A stretch of 64,000 nt of DNA from CAJQLB01 sp041392065 (GTDB lineage Bacteria; Bacteroidota; Bacteroidia; Flavobacteriales; Flavobacteriaceae), in contig JAWKMU010000003.1 in NCBI GenBank assembly GCA_041392065.1, positions 434,001 to 498,000 of the forward strand, given 5' to 3'. The notes below the pieces were generated by a model. The model saw only the letters and a list, made by a program, of their open reading frames with translations. It had not been told where the DNA came from and searched no databases. Position numbers and translations under genes: made by a program. Positions 8,911-17,051 of the stretch are shown here, piece after piece; within the stretch, counting starts at the first letter, position 1, and every line of letters starts with the position of its first letter.

Positions 8911-10056
8911 ATGATGCAACACACCTCCAAGCTTCCTGATTTAGAAACTACCATTTTTTCAGTAATGAGTGCGTTGGCTATAAAGCATAATGCTGTAAAC
9001 TTATCGCAAGGCTTCCCAAATTTTAAAAGCGACCAAAAACTCATAAATTTAGTTAACAAAACCATGATTTCAGGACATAATCAATATGCTCCAATGCCTG
9101 GAACATTAAGGTTGCGACAAGCTATTACCAATAAATTTGAGCTACTTTACAATTCCAGCTATCATCCAGAACATGAAATTACTATTACGTCTGGCGCAAC
9201 TCAAGCCATTTACTCTGCAATTACAGCTTTTGTAAAACCGGAAGATGAGGTTATTGTGTTCAGGCCTGCTTATGATAGTTATATTCCTTCTATTGAGTTG
9301 AGTGGTGGAAAAGCCATTTCCATTCAAATGAAACATCCAGATTATGCTATAGATTGGGAAGAGGTAAGCGATAAAATTAATTCAAAAACAAAAATGATTA
9401 TCGTTAATACACCTCATAACCCAACAGGAACAGTTTTAAGCAAGAACGATATGCTGCAATTACAAAAGCTGACCGAAAGCACTGATATTTTAGTGTTAAG
9501 CGATGAGGTTTACGAGCACATTATTTTTGATGGAGAGCAACACCAAAGTGCTTGTTTGTTTAAAGACTTAAAATCACGCAGTTTTATTACAGCATCCTTT
9601 GGGAAAACGTTTCATAATACAGGATGGAAAATTGGTTATTGCTGTGCTCCAAAAGAGCTTATGGATGAGTTTAGAAAAGTACATCAGTTTAATGTGTTTA
9701 GTGTAAATCATCCCATTCAAGTTGCATTATCTGAGTATCTGGAAACTCCTAGCCATTACCAAGAACTATCAGGATTTTTTCAGCAAAAAAGAGATTTCTT
9801 TTTAGGATTAATTAAAGATTCGAGGTTTAAGTTTACACCTTCAAAAGGCACTTATTTTCAGTCGTTAGATTATTCCAATATCACAGATAAAAACGACTTT
9901 GAATTTGCTAAAGAACTCACCATTGAAAAAGGTCTTGCCTCTATTCCAGTTTCAGTATTTAATTTAAATAAGTTAGACCATAAAATGCTGCGCTTTTGTT
10001 TTGCAAAAACTGACGAGACAATTATAAAAGCGGCTGAAATTTTAAATGCGATTTAG
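8911..10056 (+). CDS. PLP aminotransferase, methionine/glutamine transaminase type (YbdL-like)
   Basis: Fold-type I aminotransferase of class I/II with 381 residues. It has the start block NLSQGFPNFKSDQ, the cofactor site SGATQAIYSAI, VNTPHNPTGTV, LVLSDEVYEHIIFD and the Schiff-base lysine K232 in ASFGKTFHNTGWKIGY. The combination QGFPNF and HNTGWKIGY is typical of YbdL/glutamine-transaminase-K enzymes that use methionine or glutamine as donor and 2-oxo acids as acceptor. A nitrilase resembling omega-amidase is encoded 1.1 kb downstream on the same strand, which would consume the 2-oxoglutaramate product. Two ATGs stand at 8911 and 8914. Confidence 0.88.
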   Translation: MMQHTSKLPDLETTIFSVMSALAIKHNAVNLSQGFPNFKSDQKLINLVNKTMISGHNQYAPMPGTLRLRQAITNKFELLYNSSYHPEHEITITSGATQAIYSAITAFVKPEDEVIVFRPAYDSYIPSIELSGGKAISIQMKHPDYAIDWEEVSDKINSKTKMIIVNTPHNPTGTVLSKNDMLQLQKLTESTDILVLSDEVYEHIIFDGEQHQSACLFKDLKSRSFITASFGKTFHNTGWKIGYCCAPKELMDEFRKVHQFNVFSVNHPIQVALSEYLETPSHYQELSGFFQQKRDFFLGLIKDSRFKFTPSKGTYFQSLDYSNITDKNDFEFAKELTIEKGLASIPVSVFNLNKLDHKMLRFCFAKTDETIIKAAEILNAI

Positions 10057-10109
10057 TGTGACTTTTTATGTAAATTAGGGTCTAATATTTGAACATAAAT
10101 ATTAATGTA

Positions 10110-10607
10110 ATGAGACATATATTGATTATCCTTTTTTTAGGATTCGGATTTTTTTCAAACGCACAAGTTGTTGAAAGAGATGGTAAGAAATATATTGTAA
10201 AAAAAGACAAAATTTTACTTGATGGAAATGATGTTACCTCTACATTCTCAATTGAAGAACAAGCCAAAATCAGGGCAGAATATTTTAAGTTAGTTGAAGA
10301 AATTAAGCAAAATCAAAAAGAAGAGCAACAACTTAAAAAAGCTGAAAAAGAGCTTAAAAAGGCTGAAAAAGCTCAAAAAAGAGCTGAAAAGGAACAAAAA
10401 AAGGCTAAAAAGGAGTTAAAACAAAAAGAAAAGGCTCAATCAAATTACAACAAAGCTGTTAAAGATTTAGAGCAAGCTCAAAGTAAGTATGAGCGATTAA
10501 AAAGCAAAGGAAAATTATCACCAAATGATGAAACTAAGTGGTTGGAGAAAATTCAAAAACTAAACGAAAAAATTGATAAAGCTGAAAAAAAACTAAAGCG
10601 TTCTTAA
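10110..10607 (+). CDS. Exported Lys/Glu-rich coiled-coil protein
   Basis: A signal peptide (LIILFLGFGFFSNAQ) is followed by a short beta region (VVERDGKKYIVKKDKILLDG) and a long highly charged helix with heptad-like repeats of KKAEKE and QKRAEKEQKK (residues ~60-165). I use the ATG at 10110 (165 aa), which gives a proper signal sequence; a TTG at 10089 would add seven residues. No domain is recognised. Composition suggests an extended periplasmic rod or scaffold, but this is inference. It runs into the convergent acetyltransferase gene with a 4-bp overlap. Confidence 0.65.
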   Translation: MRHILIILFLGFGFFSNAQVVERDGKKYIVKKDKILLDGNDVTSTFSIEEQAKIRAEYFKLVEEIKQNQKEEQQLKKAEKELKKAEKAQKRAEKEQKKAKKELKQKEKAQSNYNKAVKDLEQAQSKYERLKSKGKLSPNDETKWLEKIQKLNEKIDKAEKKLKRS

Positions 10608-11122
10608 CGCAATTTTTTTTTCATTAGCCAATCGGTTTGTTTGTCTTTGCCAATATAAAAAGCATGCGAACCAAATTTTTTAAATCCATGCAGTTCATAA
10701 AAACGAACTGCATTTTTGTTTTTATCCCAAACGCCAAGCCATATAAAAGTTGCTTTGTTGGTTTTTGCAATATTGATAGCTTTTTCCAATATGTGTTTGC
10801 CTATACCTTGGTTCTGAAAATCTTTTAATACATAAATACGCTCCAACTCAACACTCCGTTTAGCAAATTGCTCGGTTTGAGCCTCATTTTTATTGAGTTT
10901 GAAATAACCAACAAGCACATTTTTTAAATACACAAAATAGAACTCAGAATTCTTATTAAGCAATTGCTCAATCATTGCATTTTCGTTAAATGCTTCGTTA
11001 ATATAGTTCCAGAAATCTTCAGGATTGTTTTGCTTTTCAAAAGCATGAATAAAAGTATCTCTTGAAATGTCTATTAAGACATTCAAATCATTCATGGTAC
11101 ATTTTTCAAAAGTTAAATTCAT
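10604..11122 (-). CDS. GNAT-family N-acetyltransferase
   Basis: Predicted cytoplasmic acetyl-CoA-dependent acetyltransferase of 172 residues. The acetyl-CoA loop is in LERIYVLKDFQNQGIGKHILEKAI (pattern Q/R-x-x-G-x-G/A), followed by WLGVWDKNKNAVRFYELHGFKKFG, the usual last part of the fold. The acceptor is unknown; the segment resembles RimI/spermidine-type GNATs only in general form. I set the start at the ATG at 11122 (MNLTFEKCT), not the upstream TTG at 11176, because the latter would overlap the divergent nitrilase gene and adds unconserved residues. Confidence 0.85.
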   Translation of the reverse strand: MNLTFEKCTMNDLNVLIDISRDTFIHAFEKQNNPEDFWNYINEAFNENAMIEQLLNKNSEFYFVYLKNVLVGYFKLNKNEAQTEQFAKRSVELERIYVLKDFQNQGIGKHILEKAINIAKTNKATFIWLGVWDKNKNAVRFYELHGFKKFGSHAFYIGKDKQTDWLMKKKLR

Positions 11123-11164
11123 AGCAGTTATAAATTTACTTAAAAAATTAGTTACTTTTAAGGT

Positions 11165-11944
11165 ATGCAAGAACAACTTAAGGTAGCCATTATTCAGTCA
11201 GATTTAGTTTGGGAAAATCCTGAACAAAACAGGATAAATTTTACCAAAAAAATTAAAGAAATAAAACAACCTGTTGATGTTATAGTACTTCCTGAAATGT
11301 TCACGTCAGGTTTCACCATGAATCCAGAGCATGTGTTTGAAACCATGAATGGAACAACTCTTGCTTGGATGATAGAAACTTCAAAAAAAACTGACTCAGC
11401 AATTTGCGGAAGCCTTGTTATTTCTGAGAACAACAATTTTTATAACCGATTTGTTTTTGTAACGCCTAATGGACATATAGAGCAGTACGATAAGCGTCAC
11501 ACCTTTACACTTGCAGGAGAACATAAGGTTTATAAAGCTGGAAACAAAAGACTAACTATTAATTATAAAGGTTGGAAAATACTTCCTCAAGTTTGTTACG
11601 ATTTGCGTTTTCCAGTTTGGGCAAGAAACACAGACGATTATGATGCAATGATTTATGTTGCCAATTGGCCAAAACCAAGAGTTAACGCTTGGGATGCATT
11701 ATTAAAAGCAAGAGCTATTGAAAATATGAGCTATTGCATTGGTGTGAATCGTGTTGGTTTTGATGTAAACGACCATGAGTATGTTGGACATTCAGCTATT
11801 TATGATGGCTTAGGTGAATGTGTCACAAACATAAAACATAATACTGAGCAAACAGAAGTTGCAATTTTAGATAAAAATCACATTAAAGCTATAAGGCAAA
11901 AACTCAAGTTTTTAGACGATAGAGATACTTTTATTTTAAAGTAA
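11165..11944 (+). CDS. Nitrilase-superfamily amidohydrolase, omega-amidase/YafV type
   Basis: C-N hydrolase with the full catalytic triad: Glu44 (VLPEMFTSGF), Lys110 (QYDKRHTF) and Cys144 (PQVCYDLRFPVW). Length 259 and VCYDLRFPVWARN match the YafV/Nit2 branch, whose known activity is hydrolysis of 2-oxoglutaramate or 2-oxosuccinamate to 2-oxoglutarate or oxaloacetate. This fits the glutamine/methionine transaminase encoded nearby (8911-10056), giving a transamination-deamidation route that recycles methionine. It is divergent from the GNAT gene (42-nt gap) and its 3' end overlaps the convergent lipoprotein gene by 14 bp. The exact substrate is inferred. Confidence 0.87.
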   Translation: MQEQLKVAIIQSDLVWENPEQNRINFTKKIKEIKQPVDVIVLPEMFTSGFTMNPEHVFETMNGTTLAWMIETSKKTDSAICGSLVISENNNFYNRFVFVTPNGHIEQYDKRHTFTLAGEHKVYKAGNKRLTINYKGWKILPQVCYDLRFPVWARNTDDYDAMIYVANWPKPRVNAWDALLKARAIENMSYCIGVNRVGFDVNDHEYVGHSAIYDGLGECVTNIKHNTEQTEVAILDKNHIKAIRQKLKFLDDRDTFILK

Positions 11945-13535
11945 ATGTTTCTATATAATCGTAATTTGTTCTAATCTCTAACAAATCAGGAAAATAAATC
12001 ACTCGTTCTGGCTGGATTTTTTTAAGATAACTTCCAGTATCGTATTTTTTATTGCCATTGGCATCGTATATAACACGAATTAAATAGTTGGCTGGATTGA
12101 TATGAATAAAATCTAAAGGCTCAGGTTTTGTAGAGTATAACTCAGTTTTTACCTCACCTTGAGGCGACACAAGTTGCACAATAACAGGATATACTGCATT
12201 TTCGAGAATAAGACGTAAGTTACCATAGTCAGACAAAGCCCTTGTTCTAATATTAAAGTCAAGAGTATCATTTACAGCACCAAACAAATCTTTTAAAGCA
12301 CCTGGGAGCATCTGTATTTTATATGAGTTTTCCTCTTGTTTGTCAAACTTAAATGTGTAACTATTTGTAAGGGTTTCAAATGTTGAAGAAAAATCAACAA
12401 GCGAAGAGTCCTTTTTCATAATACTCACCTTGTTTTTGTCTAAGTCAACCAGAGGATTATTTGCTGTAAACACAAAATCTTCATTTAGTTTTAAATTAAG
12501 GTTGCTTTTTGCAGAAACGATTAAAGAATCTTTTTCAAGAACCCTTGTCCTAACAGTGAAAGTATCTACGTAAGTTTTATTTGAGACCTGAAATACAAGA
12601 GAATCAGACTCTATATCTGGGTTAAAGAAATAATATAAACTATCTGATTTAGTGTCTTTAACTATTCTGTTTTCGAAACCTTCAGGTATTTCACTAAGCA
12701 AATTAATGTTCATGCTTTCAGCATCACCTTCAAAACCAAAGGCAATCTTATTTCCTGAGGTAAGTTTAGGTCTTGCAGCTTTAAAATCTGTAATTTCTTT
12801 AAATAATTTTAAAACATAAGACGTATCAGTCGGAACGGTTATAAACTCTTTTTTAAAGCCAATTTTTTCCTCTTTTTGCTGAAAGGTGTAATTGCTGTTT
12901 TCCTCTTTTAAGGCAACCAATAAATACTTCCCAGCTTTTAAATTATCAAGCTGAAATGTAGATGTGCTATCTAAAGTGTTGGTAATGTATTTTGGCTTGT
13001 TTTTATAAATAATAGAATCTGTAAAGGTTGAATCTACTTCGTAAAGCATCACAGAAACAAACTCTTCAGGCTTTTGGTCGAGAGCATCTTCAATACGACC
13101 ATTTACTTGTAGCGAATCGATATATGAACCTGTAGAAAATACATACCTGTAATAAGGGTAAGGATTACCTTCGTTATTATCTACAATACTTTCTCCAAAA
13201 TTAAAGGCGTAAGTAGTATTAGGTGTTAGCGTATCAAAAATTTTAATGGTAATGTACTTACTTGCCGAACCTAAAGGTGTTACTTCAGGTTCTGGATCCA
13301 TTGGAGGAGAGATTATAAGTTGTTTTTGTAAATCTTTAATTTTAATGTATTCATCAAAATAAATTTTAATCTCTTTAGCAGTAAAATTAGTTGAATAGTT
13401 TTCTGGCTCAGATTTTACAATTACTGGAGGAGTTACATCTTTTTCGCCTCCAGAGGGAGTTCCTCTGTTAGCACATTGTATAAACAACAATCCAACAGCA
13501 ACAAGTAATACTAAATTTGAGAAAATCTTCTTCAT
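11931..13535 (-). CDS. Lipoprotein with bacterial Ig-like domain
   Basis: Predicted lipid-anchored envelope protein of 534 residues. A lipobox is present (LLFIQCANRGTPSGG, Cys21), then an Ig-like/SbsA-type domain starting PPVIVKSEPENYSTNFTAKEIKIYFDEYI. The rest is beta-rich with no catalytic motif. The ATG at 13535 gives a normal lipoprotein signal; the longer reading from a non-ATG codon at 13562 adds nine residues and is rejected. Bacteroidota genomes carry one such Ig-like lipoprotein next to comF, as here (ComF 51 nt upstream). Its role is unknown; attachment to the outer membrane is inferred. Confidence 0.8.
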   Translation of the reverse strand: MKKIFSNLVLLVAVGLLFIQCANRGTPSGGEKDVTPPVIVKSEPENYSTNFTAKEIKIYFDEYIKIKDLQKQLIISPPMDPEPEVTPLGSASKYITIKIFDTLTPNTTYAFNFGESIVDNNEGNPYPYYRYVFSTGSYIDSLQVNGRIEDALDQKPEEFVSVMLYEVDSTFTDSIIYKNKPKYITNTLDSTSTFQLDNLKAGKYLLVALKEENSNYTFQQKEEKIGFKKEFITVPTDTSYVLKLFKEITDFKAARPKLTSGNKIAFGFEGDAESMNINLLSEIPEGFENRIVKDTKSDSLYYFFNPDIESDSLVFQVSNKTYVDTFTVRTRVLEKDSLIVSAKSNLNLKLNEDFVFTANNPLVDLDKNKVSIMKKDSSLVDFSSTFETLTNSYTFKFDKQEENSYKIQMLPGALKDLFGAVNDTLDFNIRTRALSDYGNLRLILENAVYPVIVQLVSPQGEVKTELYSTKPEPLDFIHINPANYLIRVIYDANGNKKYDTGSYLKKIQPERVIYFPDLLEIRTNYDYIETFTLK

Positions 13536-13586
13536 CAAAACCAATTTTGCGCAAAATAACAACTTAATTTATAACTAACGAAAAAC

Positions 13587-14267
13587 TTATTGAGCAATTG
13601 CCATACAAGCAACGCTAATTTTTACATTATTAACTTTGTTTAAAATATTAGCACAAGATTCTATAGTTGCTCCTGTGGTTATAATATCATCAACTAATAA
13701 AACATGTTTGCTTTCTATTAAGGCATGATTTTTTATGCCGAAAATTTCGTTGTCGCTTGTCCATCTTGCTAAACGATTTTTAAATACTTGTGTTTTGGTA
13801 TTAGTGGTCTTTACAAGTACATTGTCAACATATTTTGCATTGAGTACTTTGGCAATTTCAATTCCAAATTTTGCAGTTTGATTATAACCACGCTTTCGCA
13901 GTTTCTTTTTGTGCAAAGGTACAGGAATTACAATATCAATGGATTTATAAGCTTCAACCAAAGCTAATTCATGACCCAACCATTTACCTAAAAACAAGCC
14001 TATATCTTCTTGACCTTTATATTTTAAATTATGAAGCAAATGCTGTACAATACTTTTCTTTTCAAAACGAAGCAATGCTGTAGCATTTATTATTTTTGCT
14101 CTTCCGTAAAATATTTTCTCTACACTTTTATCATTGTTAAAGTGATAGTTTGTTACAGGTAAATCGTGCCTGCATTTTGTGCATAAGTACTCTTCATGAT
14201 CAGATAGTATATTAGTACAACCAGAACAGACCTTAGGGAAAAACAGGTTTAACAAGTTTTTTATCAC
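13587..14267 (-). CDS. comF: ComF-family phosphoribosyltransferase-like protein
   Basis: ComF-type protein of 226 residues. It has the zinc-binding N-terminus CSGCTNIL...CTKCRHDLP (four Cys near residues 14, 17, 29 and 32) and a C-terminal PRTase fold with the PRPP loop VLLVDDIITTGATIESC and the GYNQTAKFG block. ComF is known from competence (DNA uptake) and as a phosphoribosyltransferase-like factor; its exact reaction in Bacteroidota is not established. The start codon is GTG. It is divergent from the coiled-coil membrane protein gene and upstream of the Ig-like lipoprotein gene. Confidence 0.87.
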   Translation of the reverse strand: MIKNLLNLFFPKVCSGCTNILSDHEEYLCTKCRHDLPVTNYHFNNDKSVEKIFYGRAKIINATALLRFEKKSIVQHLLHNLKYKGQEDIGLFLGKWLGHELALVEAYKSIDIVIPVPLHKKKLRKRGYNQTAKFGIEIAKVLNAKYVDNVLVKTTNTKTQVFKNRLARWTSDNEIFGIKNHALIESKHVLLVDDIITTGATIESCANILNKVNNVKISVACMAIAQ

Positions 14268-14343
14268 TTTGTCGAATTTAATTAGTCAGCACAAACTTAA
14301 TACATATTTTCGCCTTTAATTAATTGATCCCTTAGAATTCATA

Positions 14344-15213
14344 ATGTTAGTTAATCCACAAGAATTTAACTACAGATTAACCATAGGCGTTTTAGCAGTT
14401 GTAATTGTCGTATTTACGACTTATGGACTTGTAAGCTATTCTGATTTAAAATCTGACAACAATTTTCTGGTACAAGAAAAAAGAGACCTTCACAACGACC
14501 TAAGTGAGATTATAAATCGGTATGATAAACTCAACTCCGAAAATATTAATTTGAAACATCAATTAGATAGTGCAGTTTATAAAGTTGGAGTAACAAGTAA
14601 AACCATTGAAAATTTTGAGGCTAAAACTGTATCAAATACCAATTTAAGAAACCAATTAAATTTTCTCAGAGCGCAAAAACGTAGTTTAGAAGATCGTGAA
14701 GACTCGCTCATTAGAGTTGCGCAAAAAATTGAAGCAGAAAAACAAGACCTTTCAAACGAGTTAAACTTTCAAAAAGAAAAAGCTTTATTAGAAAAAGAAA
14801 CTTTTAAAAGTAAAATTGAAGAAGCAAGTGTTATTTCGGCAAATTCCTTTGTTGCAAAAGCTTATAAAACAAAAGGGCTTAATAAAGACATACAAACATT
14901 TAAGGCAAAGGATGCGGAGGGAATTCAACTTAGTTTTGTGGTGGCTAAAAATGTAATTTCACCAAAAGGGAATAAAGATTTATATATTCAGATTATTGAC
15001 CCAAACAATAATATAATCTCAGACAAAGGTTCAATTAGCTTTGAAAATCAGACACTGATTTACAGTCACAAAGAAAGTATAAATTACAACAATTCTGACT
15101 TAGATATTTGCGTTAACATCAAAAACAATGAAGCCTTCAAAGCAGGTCTTTATTACATTAATGTTTTTGAAAACAATAGGAGGCTTGGAGGAACTCAAAT
15201 GGAGTTGGAATAG
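14344..15213 (+). CDS. Membrane-anchored coiled-coil protein
   Basis: I recognise no named family. A single transmembrane helix (about residues 13-32) is followed by a long coiled coil (about 35-165, e.g. EIINRYDKLNSENINLKHQL and RSLEDREDSLIRVAQKIEAE) and a beta-rich C-terminal domain (about 185-289, with GIQLSFVVAKNVI and NKDLYIQIIDPN). The likely topology is a short cytoplasmic N-terminus with the coil and domain in the periplasm. Homologues beside glyS and comF in flavobacteria are often mislabelled as chromosome-partitioning proteins; nothing here supports a ParA ATPase because there is no Walker motif. Its role may be structural. Confidence 0.7.
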   Translation: MLVNPQEFNYRLTIGVLAVVIVVFTTYGLVSYSDLKSDNNFLVQEKRDLHNDLSEIINRYDKLNSENINLKHQLDSAVYKVGVTSKTIENFEAKTVSNTNLRNQLNFLRAQKRSLEDREDSLIRVAQKIEAEKQDLSNELNFQKEKALLEKETFKSKIEEASVISANSFVAKAYKTKGLNKDIQTFKAKDAEGIQLSFVVAKNVISPKGNKDLYIQIIDPNNNIISDKGSISFENQTLIYSHKESINYNNSDLDICVNIKNNEAFKAGLYYINVFENNRRLGGTQMELE

Positions 15214-15231
15214 TATTAAAAAAATAATTTC

Positions 15232-15265
15232 AAAAAACCGTTCTATTAGTTTGGAGCGGTTTTTT
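15232..15265 (+). terminator. Intrinsic terminator between the coiled-coil gene and glyS
   Basis: AAAAAACCGTTCT (15232-15244) pairs with GGAGCGGTTTTTT (15253-15265), with G-T pairs in the inner part and a T-rich tail. It also lies in the region that must hold the glyS promoter, since glyS starts at 15277. Confidence 0.65.
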
Positions 15266-15276
15266 ATTTTTGCAGC

Positions 15277-16818
15277 ATGGCAAACAACGATGATCAATTT
15301 AAAAAAGTAATCTCTCACGCAAAAGAGTATGGTTACGTTTTCCAGAGTAGTGAAATCTATGATGGACTAAGTGCAGTTTACGATTACGCACAAAATGGAG
15401 TAGAGTTAAAGAAAAACATTCGCGATTATTGGTGGAAAGCCATGGTGCAAATGCACGATAATATTGTAGGTATTGACGCTGCAATTTTTATGCATCCAAC
15501 AACTTGGAAAGCTTCAGGTCACGTTGATGCCTTTAATGATCCTTTAATAGATAATAAAGACTCTAAAAAACGTTATCGAGCCGATGTTTTAATAGAAGAA
15601 TATTGTGCAAAAATTGAAGCCAAAATTGATAAGGAAGTTGAAAAAGCTGCCAAGAGGTTTGGTGATGCTTTTGATAAAGAACAGTTTTTAGAAACAAACC
15701 AACGCGTTTTAGACTACCAAAATAAGATAAATACCACGCTTTCACGTATGGCAAAATCTTTAGAAAATGAAGATTTGGCAGATGTAAAAGCCCTTATCGA
15801 AGAATTGGAAATTGCTGATCCATTAACAGGAAGCCGAAACTGGACAGACGTAAAGCAATTTAACTTAATGTTTGGTACCAAGTTAGGTGCTTCTGCCGAA
15901 AGCGCTATGGATTTGTACTTGCGACCAGAAACAGCACAAGGAATTTTTGTAAATTTTCTTAACGTTCAAAAAACTGGACGCATGAAAATTCCTTTTGGAA
16001 TTGCACAAACAGGAAAAGCTTTTAGAAACGAAATTGTAGCAAGACAATTTATTTTCAGAATGCGTGAGTTTGAACAAATGGAAATGCAATTCTTCATCAA
16101 ACCAGGAACTCAGAAAGAATGGTTTGACTATTGGAAAGAAACAAGACTAAAATGGCATAAATCTCTTGGTTTAGGTGATGATAATTATCGTTTTCACGAC
16201 CACGAAAAATTAGCGCATTATGCCGACGCAGCAACAGATATCGAATTTAAATTTCCGTTTGGGTTTAAAGAATTAGAAGGCATACATTCTCGTACAGATT
16301 TCGATTTAAAACAACACGAAGAATACTCAGGCAAAAAACTTCAATATTTTGACCATGAAGACAATTCCAGCTACACACCTTATGTTTTGGAAACTTCAAT
16401 TGGTTTAGACAGAATGTTCTTAGCTGTGTTTTCAAATGCTTTGGTTGAAGAAGAATTAGACAATAGCACAACACGAACAGTTTTAAAATTACCAGCAGTT
16501 TTAGCTCCAGTAAAAGCCGCTATTTTGCCATTAGTAAAAAAAGATGGTTTACCAGAAATTGCAAAGAAAATAGTTGACGATTTAAAATGGGATTTTAATG
16601 TGGATTATGACGAAAAAGATGCTGTTGGAAGACGTTACAGACGTCAAGATGCCAACGGAACACCATTTTGCATCACAGTAGATCACGATACTTTAGAGGA
16701 TAACTCAGTAACCATTAGGCATCGTGATACCATGGAACAAAAACGCGTTAACATAAATGAGTTAAGCAGCATTATCAAAAAAGAAGTTGATGTGAAGCAT
16801 TGGTTAATGAAAATGTAA
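15277..16818 (+). CDS. glyS: Glycyl-tRNA synthetase (eukaryote-like dimeric class II)
   Basis: Charges tRNA-Gly with glycine. The 513-residue homodimeric type is the form used by archaea, eukaryotes and Bacteroidota, not the tetrameric GlyQS. Class II motifs are visible: motif 2 in FRNEIVARQFIFRMREFEQMEMQFF, motif 3 in SIGLDRMFLAVF, plus LYLRPETAQGIFVNF and a C-terminal anticodon-binding domain (PVKAAILPLVKK). The ATG is only a few bases after a possible TATTTTTG -7 element (15265-15272), so the transcript may be nearly leaderless. It is followed by its own terminator. Confidence 0.96.
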   Translation: MANNDDQFKKVISHAKEYGYVFQSSEIYDGLSAVYDYAQNGVELKKNIRDYWWKAMVQMHDNIVGIDAAIFMHPTTWKASGHVDAFNDPLIDNKDSKKRYRADVLIEEYCAKIEAKIDKEVEKAAKRFGDAFDKEQFLETNQRVLDYQNKINTTLSRMAKSLENEDLADVKALIEELEIADPLTGSRNWTDVKQFNLMFGTKLGASAESAMDLYLRPETAQGIFVNFLNVQKTGRMKIPFGIAQTGKAFRNEIVARQFIFRMREFEQMEMQFFIKPGTQKEWFDYWKETRLKWHKSLGLGDDNYRFHDHEKLAHYADAATDIEFKFPFGFKELEGIHSRTDFDLKQHEEYSGKKLQYFDHEDNSSYTPYVLETSIGLDRMFLAVFSNALVEEELDNSTTRTVLKLPAVLAPVKAAILPLVKKDGLPEIAKKIVDDLKWDFNVDYDEKDAVGRRYRRQDANGTPFCITVDHDTLEDNSVTIRHRDTMEQKRVNINELSSIIKKEVDVKHWLMKM

Positions 16819-16840
16819 ATTAGCTCAAATAGAAATTATT

Positions 16841-16870
16841 AAATCCTAAACATTATTCGTTTAGGATTTT
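16841..16870 (+). terminator. Intrinsic terminator of glyS
   Basis: An 11-bp inverted repeat, AAATCCTAAAC (16841-16851) with GTTTAGGATTT (16859-16869), and a following short T run. Confidence 0.8.
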
Positions 16871-17021
16871 TATGTACGAATTCTTAATTTTCCATTAAGC
16901 GTTCATCGAAGTTTTAGATCATTTCATCGAATTATCTAATATCAAGCCTTACTTACATCTAATAGTTGGTAAATAATTTAGGTATGTTTTAAAAAACTAC
17001 TATTTTTAAAACCCTTAAAAA

Positions 17022-17051
17022 ATGCTTAAAAATCAAAAAAACTCCTTATGA
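17022..17051 (+). other. Nine-codon upstream reading frame before the T9SS protein gene
   Basis: ATG at 17022 opens MLKNQKNSL and ends in a TGA that overlaps the main ATG at 17048 (ATGA). It could couple translation to the large gene, but short chance frames are common in AT-rich leaders. Not counted as a gene. Confidence 0.25.

Noticed and set aside
11123..11176. Longer start (TTG at 11176) for the GNAT protein
   Set aside because: It would overlap the start of the divergent nitrilase gene and adds 18 residues that do not look like a GNAT N-terminus; the ATG at 11122 is better.
14344..15213. Chromosome-partitioning ParA, a label common for neighbours of glyS
   Set aside because: There is no Walker A motif; the protein is a single-pass membrane coiled coil.
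16870..17047. TCATCGAAG and TTCATCGAA in the T9SS gene leader as further copies of the TCGAAG repeat
   Set aside because: They lack the TGAGC half and the hairpin, so they do not belong to the repeat family.
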